A stretch of DNA of 14,538 nucleotides, taken from positions 1-14,538 of the forward strand of contig JAISNB010000092.1 of the NCBI GenBank assembly GCA_031276435.1. The letters are read 5' to 3'. This document shows, piece by piece, positions 5,656 through 13,031 of the stretch. The position numbers were made by a program, and so were the translations under genes. Position 1 is the first letter of the stretch. Each line of letters starts with the position of its first letter. Source of the DNA: Burkholderiaceae bacterium. GTDB taxonomy: Bacteria > Pseudomonadota > Gammaproteobacteria > Burkholderiales > Burkholderiaceae_C. The notes below the pieces were generated by a model. The model was given only the letters and a program-made list of their open reading frames with translations. It made no database searches and had not been told where the DNA came from.

Positions 5656-6543
5656 ATGCAACGCAACACACTGCCATGGCTTGCCATGCTGCTGCCCCTG
5701 CTGGCGGCGGCAGGCAGCGCGCACGCGCAAAACCAGAAGTTTGACAACATCATCATCCACAAGGTCACTACGAACAAGTATCCGCAATACCGGGCGTATC
5801 TGGCCAAACTGCTTGAAAAGATCTGCGAATCTGGCGGCACGCCCCTGAAGGGCGGGCCGTTCGACGCGGACTACGGGCGCAAGTCGCTGCTGATCAAGGA
5901 AACCACCTACCTCTCCGGGCGGACCCAGGTGGTTTACAGGGAAAGCTATAACTGGTCCAAGGGGGACTGCGACGCTACGCTCAAGCCCCAACGGTCGGTC
6001 ACATTTGGCTCTCCCACAAAAAAGTGGAAGGCGTCCCTGAGCATCGAAGGTGTGCCAAAATTTGAAGACACCTCCCCGGCTCCCACGCCAGAAACGAAGG
6101 CCATGATGGATGACATTGCGGCCTTTCACCTGCGCCGCGCCGCCAAGGCCAGGAAGAAGGCGGCCACCCGCAACTACGCCAGCCGGGAGACGCATTTTGG
6201 CCACGAATGTGGCTACACCGGGGGCATTGGCGCGGAGCTTGGCATGGAATTTTGTCAATTGATTGCCTCGCCCGTCCATGAGGGCACGGGCACCAACTTG
6301 CGTCTGTCCTATCGAAACACAAGGAAACCGCACTTCGAGGGCCAGCCAGTCGATTGCACCCGGCCGCCCGAAGAGAATGTGGCCCTGTTCGGCTACCAAG
6401 TGACGCGTGTTTGCATACTGAATGGCGTAGAAGTCATATACGAACGCTTCGAGGTCAACGCCACCATCCCGAAGGATGTTTTTGAGATACCGGATTTTGC
6501 CCGGGATGTGGCAAGAACAACCCCCGCGAAGGTGTTCAAATGA
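5656..6543 (+). CDS. Secreted six-cysteine protein of unknown function in Tad operon
   Basis: I do not recognise the family. The 295-residue product has a clean signal peptide (LPWLAMLLPLLAAAGSAHA, cleavage predicted after about residue 24) and should be periplasmic or exported. Six cysteines (57, 105, 185, 200, 234, 253) remain in the mature part, consistent with three disulfides. A basic, Ala/Lys/Arg-rich stretch lies at about 159-172 (LRRAAKARKKAA). I chose ATG 5656 because AAGGA (5642-5646) lies 9 nt upstream and the signal peptide starts there. ATGs at 5635 and 5638, overlapping the upstream stop, would add seven or six residues. Its stop overlaps the start of the TadE-like gene (ATGA). 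Its position suggests a pilus-associated role, but that is inference. Confidence 0.7.
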   Translation: MQRNTLPWLAMLLPLLAAAGSAHAQNQKFDNIIIHKVTTNKYPQYRAYLAKLLEKICESGGTPLKGGPFDADYGRKSLLIKETTYLSGRTQVVYRESYNWSKGDCDATLKPQRSVTFGSPTKKWKASLSIEGVPKFEDTSPAPTPETKAMMDDIAAFHLRRAAKARKKAATRNYASRETHFGHECGYTGGIGAELGMEFCQLIASPVHEGTGTNLRLSYRNTRKPHFEGQPVDCTRPPEENVALFGYQVTRVCILNGVEVIYERFEVNATIPKDVFEIPDFARDVARTTPAKVFK

Positions 6544-7388
6544 GGATGCAAACCATGGCTCATAAAAGATTTGGGATGAAGTCGCCACGCTCTGGGATGC
6601 GCGGGCAATCGATGGTGGAGTTTTTTGTGGTCTGTCTGGCGCTGGTGCCCATGTTTTTCATGGTGGTTTACATTGCCAAATACTTTGACATGAAGCAGGC
6701 GGCCCATCAGGCCAGCCGCTATGCGGCTTTTGAACGCAGTTGGGATCCGGAAGGGCACATCAAATCGGATGATGCCATTCAAAAGGAAATCCAGCGACAT
6801 TTTTTTTCGACCCAGCGAGAAGTCGGCCAGCAGCAGGCGGCGCTTTCCGACAATGACCATATTCCGCTGTGGAACGATTTGCGAAGCAAGCGCATGCTCA
6901 ACAACTTTTCTGACGTGACACTCACGCTGGACAGAAGCGGCACAATGCCAAACGGTTTTGACAGGCGGTCTCTGGACAATCCCATGACGGGAAGACACTT
7001 CAGGCTGCAAGAACCCAATACCGTCAAGGCCATGGTGAATGTCAAGGTTTCCAACATTGCGCATTACGCGCCCTTGAGCGACATCAACCTGACGCTGCCC
7101 GCGGCCACGGCCATTGGCGCTGGCAGTTGGTCGGCCAGCGGCGCCAAGGACGAGCCAGGGTCTGTGTGCGGCACCGTCGCCGGGCTGGTTTTGCCCGCGC
7201 AGGAAGGCGGCGTTGGGGACGCCATTCGATCCGCAGTGTCATCGGTCATGAGCATTTTTGAAGACAGCGAACTGGAGCTGGGCATCATCCAGCCCGACCT
7301 GGTGCCCGAGGGGAGTTTGAAAGACGCAGGCGCGCTTCCCGCTTGGCAGAATGTTCCCGTAACGCAGCAAAACGGAAACAAATGCTGA
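6540..7388 (+). CDS. TadE-like pseudopilin, large form
   Basis: A 282-residue protein with the layout of TadE/TadF minor pseudopilins. It has a short basic leader ending RSGMRG, then QSMVEFF with Glu at +5 after Gly22, then one hydrophobic helix (about 28-47, VVCLALVPMFFMVVYIAKYF). After the helix comes MKQAAHQASRYAAFERSW, typical of TadE-like proteins. The G/xxxxE site predicts processing by a prepilin peptidase, which is not in this window. The exported portion is much longer than in usual TadE proteins (under about 200 residues) and ends in a terminal Cys. AAGG at 6529-6532 supports the ATG at 6540, which overlaps the preceding stop. The TadE label covers the N-terminus; the C-terminal domain is not recognised. 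Confidence 0.75.
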   Translation: MRMQTMAHKRFGMKSPRSGMRGQSMVEFFVVCLALVPMFFMVVYIAKYFDMKQAAHQASRYAAFERSWDPEGHIKSDDAIQKEIQRHFFSTQREVGQQQAALSDNDHIPLWNDLRSKRMLNNFSDVTLTLDRSGTMPNGFDRRSLDNPMTGRHFRLQEPNTVKAMVNVKVSNIAHYAPLSDINLTLPAATAIGAGSWSASGAKDEPGSVCGTVAGLVLPAQEGGVGDAIRSAVSSVMSIFEDSELELGIIQPDLVPEGSLKDAGALPAWQNVPVTQQNGNKC

Positions 7389-8209
7389 TGCCGCCACTTG
7401 CCACCGCCCTGCCGCCTGATGCGCGCCGCCCGGTTTGTGCTGGCTGGCGCGCGGCGCTGTTGTTGATGGCAACGGCCGCCGCCGCCGCGTCGAACACCGC
7501 ATGGGCGCAGGTTTTTACAAAATCGGCCACGCCATGGCCAGAAATTCCGCAGCCGCCGCGCAGCCAGGTGCAGTGGGTATCGGCTGACATGCAGGTCAAT
7601 GGCATTCCCGTCAAGGTGCAAAGTTTTTCCAGTGCCGCCTCGCTGGAAGAAGTGGTGGCCCATTATGAGGCGCACTGGGATCAACTGGACCCGACCACGA
7701 TCCCGGAAATCCGGGGGCGCAAGAAAGGAGTCATGGTCAGTCGGCCAAACGTGGATACGGCGATCATCGGCAAATTCCACGGGCCGTTTTACATGACGGT
7801 CAAGGTCAAACGCGCGGGCCTGGGCACATCAACGGGCGCTTTGTCGACCTCTTTCATGGAAGGCAAAAAGCCGGTTCTGGAGGTCAGGGATGTGCCCCAC
7901 CCTTCCGGGGCAAAGCCCGTCAGCGTGGTTGAATCGGCCGACGCGGGCCACTTGAGCAAAACCGTCATTTTTGTATCGGACGAAGCGGCCCCGCAAATTG
8001 AATTCTTCTATTCCCGGGGTCTGGTTTCAAGCGGCTGGACGCTCATGGACAAATACGGATCGGATCGGCTGGAAAACGGGAACGCGGGTTATGTGCTCAT
8101 GCTGCGCAAAGGCCAGGAGCAACTGGATGTGGTTGTTGCACAGGTGCCAGAGCAGAGAAGGAGTACGTTCCGTGTCAACTGGGTTCATGGAGGGCAGGAT
8201 GCCAAATAG
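7382..8209 (+). CDS. Secreted Tad-operon protein with possible internal duplication, function unknown
   Basis: A 275-residue product with an N-terminal export signal: a basic region to R23, hydrophobic ALLLMATAAAAAS, and likely cleavage after AWA near residue 42. I do not recognise the family. Two halves look related. Residues about 62-146 contain KVQSFSSAASLEEVVAHYEA, and about 170-252 contain TVIFVSDEAAPQIEFFYSRG; each continues into a Trp-containing turn. This suggests a repeated alpha/beta unit. I chose ATG 7382, with GGAAA 5 nt upstream; it overlaps the end of the TadE-like gene. The mature protein has no cysteine or membrane helix, so a soluble periplasmic accessory of the pilus is likely. 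That role is inferred only from context. Confidence 0.68.
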   Translation: MLMPPLATALPPDARRPVCAGWRAALLLMATAAAAASNTAWAQVFTKSATPWPEIPQPPRSQVQWVSADMQVNGIPVKVQSFSSAASLEEVVAHYEAHWDQLDPTTIPEIRGRKKGVMVSRPNVDTAIIGKFHGPFYMTVKVKRAGLGTSTGALSTSFMEGKKPVLEVRDVPHPSGAKPVSVVESADAGHLSKTVIFVSDEAAPQIEFFYSRGLVSSGWTLMDKYGSDRLENGNAGYVLMLRKGQEQLDVVVAQVPEQRRSTFRVNWVHGGQDAK

Positions 8210-8411
8210 CGGAGAGTATCTGAAAGGCGGTTGCCATGGCGGCGGCAGGCGGCAGTCTGGCGCGGCCATTGTTGAATACATGGTGCTCGCGCTGGTGCTG
8301 GTGGCGACATTGTTTCTCAAATACGACGGCGAGCACAGCGTGGTGCAATTGCTGGCCACCGCCGTGGTGGACTATATGCGCTCTTTGACCTACATTATTT
8401 CAATGCCTTGA
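8199..8411 (+). CDS. Small Flp-like pilin
   Basis: A 70-residue protein whose leader (21 residues, ending RRQSG) is followed by AAIVEYMVLALVLVATLFLK. Gly before the cleavage point, Glu at +5 and Tyr at +6 match the Flp-type prepilin signature cut by TadV-like peptidases. The mature part is about 49 residues: one hydrophobic helix and a short amphipathic tail ending in IISMP. The length fits Flp pilins. GGAGG (8189-8193), 5 nt before ATG 8199, fixes the start. The gene overlaps the end of the preceding one by 11 nt, and cpaB starts just after it. It lies mid-operon without a visible promoter of its own. It may therefore be a minor pilin, with a major Flp elsewhere, or the only pilin. Confidence 0.72.
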   Translation: MPNSGEYLKGGCHGGGRRQSGAAIVEYMVLALVLVATLFLKYDGEHSVVQLLATAVVDYMRSLTYIISMP

Positions 8412-8422
8412 GGGAACGGGCA

Positions 8423-9331
8423 ATGACAAGATTCAACAAGAACTGGCTTTTGCTGGCGGCGGCCATTGCGCTGGGCATATTGGCATTTTTTCTGAGCAAT
8501 TCGGTCATTTCGCGGCGCATGGCGCAGGTGGAGGCGGAATTGAAGGCCGGGCGCACCACGGTTGAGGTGGTGGTGGCCTCGCGCGATCTGGGGCCGGGGG
8601 ACATCATCAATTCAAACTCGGCGGCCGTGCGTGCGTTTCCCAAGGAATTTCTGCATGAATCGGCGCTGTCATCGGCGGAGTTTTCAAAGATTGATGGTGA
8701 GGCCCTGCTCATTGGCGTGCGTGCGGGCGAGCCGATTTTGCCGGTGTACACCGTCACGCGCGGCGGGGCTTATTTCTCGGGGGCGGTCAAGGAGGGTCGG
8801 CGGGCGCTGACGATCCAGGTGGATGACCTCAGCTCGATTGCGGGCATGGTGCGCCCGGGCGACAGGGTCGACTTGATCATGACGGCCAAGCCGCCGCAAA
8901 CTGCTGGCAGCGGGGCGCTGGTCAAGGGCGGCGGGCTGGAGAGATACACCTTTCCGCTGCTGTCGGGCGTGGAAGTGCTGGCGACCGGGCGCGCGCAACG
9001 GGGCACGGGCGGCGCCGGGGAGTCGTTCAGCACCATCACGCTCAACGTCTCGCCCCAGGAGGCCAACGCCATCATTGCCGCCAAGGCGGACGCGGTTGTC
9101 ACGGCGGTGCTGCGCAGCCCCAAGGACGAGCAGGCCAACCCCAGCCGGGCGACATCGGTCTCTGATGTGGTGGCCGAGGTGGCCAATTTGCGCCGGCTCA
9201 ACGCGGTGGAGTACATCGTCGGGGGCCGGGGCGGGCGGGGTGCCTCGCAAGTGATCTCCCTGCCCGTGGCGCAGGGGCCGGCGGACGGGCCGCCGCAAAC
9301 TGGGCTGCTCACTGGCAAACTGGAAAACTGA
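8423..9331 (+). CDS. cpaB: Flp pilus assembly protein CpaB/RcpC
   Basis: A 302-residue periplasmic component of Tad secretion, anchored by one N-terminal helix (about 8-25, WLLLAAAIALGILAFFLS). A SAF-type domain (about 47-108) contains VEVVVASRDLGPGDII and ILPVYTVTRGG. The RcpC/CpaB domain follows with RRALTIQVDDLSSIAGMVRP and GDRVDLIMTA, the most recognisable part of the family. In known systems it supports or stabilises the secretin channel. The ATG at 8423 has AGGGA 7 nt upstream, so the in-frame TTG at 8408 is less likely. The C-terminal tail (from about 258) is Gly/Pro-rich and low in complexity. The secretin gene follows after 85 nt in which I see no feature. Confidence 0.92.
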   Translation: MTRFNKNWLLLAAAIALGILAFFLSNSVISRRMAQVEAELKAGRTTVEVVVASRDLGPGDIINSNSAAVRAFPKEFLHESALSSAEFSKIDGEALLIGVRAGEPILPVYTVTRGGAYFSGAVKEGRRALTIQVDDLSSIAGMVRPGDRVDLIMTAKPPQTAGSGALVKGGGLERYTFPLLSGVEVLATGRAQRGTGGAGESFSTITLNVSPQEANAIIAAKADAVVTAVLRSPKDEQANPSRATSVSDVVAEVANLRRLNAVEYIVGGRGGRGASQVISLPVAQGPADGPPQTGLLTGKLEN

Positions 9332-9416
9332 TGCTGGCCGCCGTCGCCGTGGCGCAGGGCAAGCGGACAGCCGTTTGCGCGCATTTGTCCCAATGATTTC
9401 TGAATCCCAAAAAACC

Positions 9417-11045
9417 ATGAAAAATTTCCCTATCGCATTGTTGAGCGGCATGCTTTTGTTGGCCGCGGAAGCGGGCGCGACGCCATACGGCTACGCGCAG
9501 TGGCTCGCACGCGTGGCCGCCGGGCCTGCGGCGGGCGAGCGGCCCGGCAAGGTGCAAGTGCTGGCCCTGGCCGCGCCCCGGCACATGGAGATGCAGGGGC
9601 GCGGCGGCGGTTTGCCGGGCCTGGACATGGAGGGTGTCGGCGCCAGCGCTGCCGCCGCACTGCCCCTTGGCGCGGGTGGCGGCGGGCGGCCCGAGGGGGC
9701 GCAAACGGTGGTGCTGGCCCAGGCGGCGACCAACATCGAGCGCACCGGATCGGCGGCGGCGGCCAGCGGCGCGAGTGCGCAGCGCAAATCGCAACTGGTG
9801 CTGGTGGCCAGCAAGGATCCGGAGCAGATCGGCCTGTATCCCGGCGAGGTCAAGGTACTGCCCATAGCCCGGGTGGACCGGGTGGCCATTGGCAATGGCA
9901 GTGTGGTGACCGCGACGATTGTCGATGACAAGCAGATTGTCCTGCTGGGCGAGGCCATCGGGCGCACCACGATGCATTTGTGGCTCAAGAACGGGCGGCA
10001 GATGCGCTACGAGGTTCATGTGACGGGAGTCAACGCCACGGAGCAGGCGGCCACGGAACTGCGGCAGATTCTGGTCAACGAGACGGGCATTGATGTGGCC
10101 GTGGTCAACGAAAAAGTGGTGCTCTCGGGCGAATACTCGTCTGCCGAAGGCGCCGAGAAGGTCAAAAGGGTGCTGCAGATGTACCCGGTTGCGGTCAACA
10201 TGATCAAGGATCGCCCGGCGGCCTTTGTGGTGCCCAAGGAGCAGATGATTCTGATGGAGGTCAAGGTGATCGAGGCGCGCAAGTCGGCCATTGACAGTCT
10301 TGGCATCAAATGGAGCGGCAACACCGCAGGCCCCACCATTACCACCAGTGCGCTGTTTTACAGCAACTCGAAACAGCGCCCGAATCCGGCGGAACGCTAC
10401 GACATGGGGGCAGCCACCCCGGCGCGCCCGTTCCTGTCCTTTGTGGGAATGGCTAGCGAGATCACGTCGATGATCAATTTTCTGGAAAGCAACGGCGACA
10501 GTTGGACGCTGGCCGAGCCGAGGGTGTCCACCATCAACGGCGGCAAGTCCAAAGTGCGCGTTGGCGGCGAGGTGCCGGTGCCGGTGACCAGCGGCTTCGG
10601 GCAGGTGTCTGTCACCTACAAGGAGTATGGCGTGATCCTGGAAATCGAACCCGTGGTGGACTCCAGCGGCTACATCCGATCAAAAATCACCACCGAGGTG
10701 AGCAGGCCCGATCCATCGACAGGTGCAGGCGATTTCACGGGGTTCATCACCAACCGCACGGAAACCGACGTGAGCCTGACCGAAGGCGAGTCGCTGGTGA
10801 TTTCCGGGCTGTTGCACAACAGTGGCGGGCGCAGCGAAGAGGCGGTGCCCGGCCTGGGCAAGGTGCCGGTCATGGGGCGGCTGTTTTCAAACCGCGATTT
10901 CGTCAACGACCGCACCGAGATGCTGGTGATTGTGACGCCCCGCCTGCATGTGCCCGGTTCGGCATCGGCCAAGGCGCTGGAGGACATGGCGCTGCAACAG
11001 GTGCAGCGCATTGAAGGCACGATCCAAAAGCGCGTGGGCAACTGA
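9417..11045 (+). CDS. cpaC: Tad/Flp pilus secretin CpaC/RcpA
   Basis: An outer-membrane secretin of 542 residues. It has a signal peptide (about 1-21, FPIALLSGMLLLAAEAGA) and then a Gly/Ala-rich low-complexity stretch (about 35-125). A pilus-assembly N-terminal domain follows (about 142-195, LPIARVDRVAIGNGSVVTA), then a BON-like domain (about 203-265). The secretin domain (about 295-525) shows GEVPVPVTSGFGQVSVTYKE, VSLTEGESLVISGLL and the signature VPGLGKVPVMGRLF. It should form the pore through which the pilus leaves the cell. Start choice is uncertain: ATG 9417 gives a proper signal peptide, but none of ATG 9417, ATG 9393 or TTG 9375 has a good ribosome binding site. The next gene starts 48 nt downstream. 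Confidence 0.92.
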   Translation: MKNFPIALLSGMLLLAAEAGATPYGYAQWLARVAAGPAAGERPGKVQVLALAAPRHMEMQGRGGGLPGLDMEGVGASAAAALPLGAGGGGRPEGAQTVVLAQAATNIERTGSAAAASGASAQRKSQLVLVASKDPEQIGLYPGEVKVLPIARVDRVAIGNGSVVTATIVDDKQIVLLGEAIGRTTMHLWLKNGRQMRYEVHVTGVNATEQAATELRQILVNETGIDVAVVNEKVVLSGEYSSAEGAEKVKRVLQMYPVAVNMIKDRPAAFVVPKEQMILMEVKVIEARKSAIDSLGIKWSGNTAGPTITTSALFYSNSKQRPNPAERYDMGAATPARPFLSFVGMASEITSMINFLESNGDSWTLAEPRVSTINGGKSKVRVGGEVPVPVTSGFGQVSVTYKEYGVILEIEPVVDSSGYIRSKITTEVSRPDPSTGAGDFTGFITNRTETDVSLTEGESLVISGLLHNSGGRSEEAVPGLGKVPVMGRLFSNRDFVNDRTEMLVIVTPRLHVPGSASAKALEDMALQQVQRIEGTIQKRVGN

Positions 11046-11093
11046 GCGCAGCAGGCAGGCAGCACCCCCATCGGCGCGCGCAAGAGAGAAGCG

Positions 11094-13031
11094 ATGTTCA
11101 CCATTCACCTTCGCTCCAGGGAGATCAACCAGACCAAGCAGATCCGTGGCACGCGCTGCATGATCGGCTCGGGCGGCTCGGCCGATGTTGTGCTGGCAAG
11201 CTGGAAGGTGCAAAAGGAGCACGCGGAATTGTTCGTCTCCAACGAGCAGTTGTTCGTGCGCGATCTGGGCAGCATGTTCGGCACACTGGTGGACGGCAAA
11301 AAGATTGCCACTTTCGGCCCGCTGGGCAATCAGCACCAGATTGCCATTGGCGGCTTCGAGTTGCAGGTGCAGTGGCAGCGCCACCTGCCCAATGGCCATG
11401 GTGGCGGTGGCAACACCAGCGGCAGCGGCGCCGCTCTTGCCGCAGACCAGCAAGCGCCAAAGGCGGCGGGTGGCAGCGGCAAGCACTCTGGCGCGACTGT
11501 TGCGGCGGCAACGCACAGCGTCAATGGCCATGGCAACAATGGTCACGACGAGGCGCAGGCTGGCGCAATTGAAGAGGCCCTGGCGGCCCTGCGCGGCAAC
11601 AAGAAAGCCCCGGCGCGCCAGCAGCAGAGCGCGCCAGCGGTGCCGCCACCTCCGGGGGCGAGCGCCGCCAGTGGCCGGGCGCTGGCACCGCCCGCGCGCT
11701 CTTTCGGGCAGGCCGATCCGCAGGAGCAAGAGCAATGGCGGCCTGAAACGGCGCCGGTGGTCGACCAGGAGCGCCTGGCCTTGCGCCGCACCTTGCAGGA
11801 CAAGCTGATCGCCTCTTTTGATTTGCGCCGCATCGACGTGCACAAGATGTCCGACCAGCAGTTGCGCGAGCAGGCCGAATCGGCCCTGCGCGAGATTTTG
11901 CGCGGCCAGACGCTGCCCGCTGGAATCGACAGCGACGCGCTCATCGAGGAAGTGCGCGACGAGGCCATCGGCCTGGGGCTGCTGGAGCCTTTGCTGGCCG
12001 ATCCGGGCATCACCGAAATCATGGTCAACGCCTACGACGAGATTTTCATCGAGCGCGGTGGCCAGCTCATCCGCATGCCGATGGCCTTTTCAAGCGAGCA
12101 GTCCGTCATGGGCATCATCGAGCGCATTGTGGCGCCCGTTGGACGCCGCATTGACGAAAGCTCGCCCCTGGTTGACGCGCGCCTGAAGGACGGATCGCGC
12201 TTTAACGCCATCATTCCGCCGCTGGCCCTCAAGGGGCCGTCCATGACGATTCGCAAGTTCGCCACCAAGAAACTCACCGGCGATGATCTGATTGCCTACG
12301 GCTCGTGCAGCGAGAACATGGTCAAGTTCATGCATGTTGCCGTGCAGTTCAAGAAGAACGTCATTGTCTCGGGCGGCACGGGTTCGGGCAAGAGCACGTT
12401 GCTCAACATCCTGAGCAACTTCATCCCGGACGACGAGCGCATCGTGACCATTGAGGATGCGGCCGAGCTGCGCTTGCACCACGAGCATCTGGTGACGCTG
12501 GAGTCGCGCCCCGCCAACGCCGAGGGCAAGGGCGCGGTCACCATCCGCGATCTGGTGCGCAACTCGCTGCGCATGCGGCCAGACCGGATCGTGGTCGGCG
12601 AGTGCCGCGGCGGCGAGGCGCTGGACATGCTGCAAGCCATGAACACGGGGCACGACGGATCGCTGACCACGGCGCACGCCAACTCCCCGCGCGACATGCT
12701 AACGCGCCTGGAGGTGATGGTGCTGATGTCCGGCATGGAACTGCCCGTGGCCGCCATCCGCGAGCAGGTGGCCTCCGCCATTGATGTGGTCATCCAGCAA
12801 ACGCGCTATGCCTGCGGCAGCCGCAAGATCAGCCGGATTTGCGAGGTCACCGGCGTGGAGTCGGGAAAAATCCAGTTGCAGGACCTGTTCGAGTTTGTCG
12901 AAACCGGCTTCGGCCCCGACGGCAAGGTGCAGGGCTACTTTACCGGCTGCGGCGCGGTGCCCGAGTTCTACGAGCGCGTCCAGGCCACGGGCATCCATCT
13001 GGATGTTTCCATTTTTCAGAAAGAGCAGTAA
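11094..13031 (+). CDS. cpaF: FHA-domain CpaF/TadA pilus assembly ATPase
   Basis: A 645-residue secretion ATPase of the CpaF/TadA branch with an extra N-terminal FHA domain (about 20-92: IGSGGSADVVL, EHAELFV, VRDLGSMFGTLVDGKKI). A low-complexity Gly/Ala/Asn/Pro linker (about 100-215) joins it to the ATPase. The ATPase has Walker A GGTGSGKST (K433), VTIEDAAELRL, the Walker B region RMRPDRIVVGECRGGE (E503) and TTAHANS. It should power pilin polymerisation as a hexamer at the inner membrane with TadB/TadC. The usual phosphothreonine-contact residues of FHA domains are all replaced (S26, Q40 and F62 in place of Arg, Ser and Asn). ATG 11094 has a weak GAGAAG upstream. The gene abuts tadB directly. 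Confidence 0.93.
   Translation: MFTIHLRSREINQTKQIRGTRCMIGSGGSADVVLASWKVQKEHAELFVSNEQLFVRDLGSMFGTLVDGKKIATFGPLGNQHQIAIGGFELQVQWQRHLPNGHGGGGNTSGSGAALAADQQAPKAAGGSGKHSGATVAAATHSVNGHGNNGHDEAQAGAIEEALAALRGNKKAPARQQQSAPAVPPPPGASAASGRALAPPARSFGQADPQEQEQWRPETAPVVDQERLALRRTLQDKLIASFDLRRIDVHKMSDQQLREQAESALREILRGQTLPAGIDSDALIEEVRDEAIGLGLLEPLLADPGITEIMVNAYDEIFIERGGQLIRMPMAFSSEQSVMGIIERIVAPVGRRIDESSPLVDARLKDGSRFNAIIPPLALKGPSMTIRKFATKKLTGDDLIAYGSCSENMVKFMHVAVQFKKNVIVSGGTGSGKSTLLNILSNFIPDDERIVTIEDAAELRLHHEHLVTLESRPANAEGKGAVTIRDLVRNSLRMRPDRIVVGECRGGEALDMLQAMNTGHDGSLTTAHANSPRDMLTRLEVMVLMSGMELPVAAIREQVASAIDVVIQQTRYACGSRKISRICEVTGVESGKIQLQDLFEFVETGFGPDGKVQGYFTGCGAVPEFYERVQATGIHLDVSIFQKEQ

Noticed and set aside
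5581..6588. 335-codon minus-strand frame antisense to the six-cysteine gene
   Set aside because: The plus-strand frame has a ribosome binding site, a signal peptide and operon overlaps; the antisense frame has none of these.
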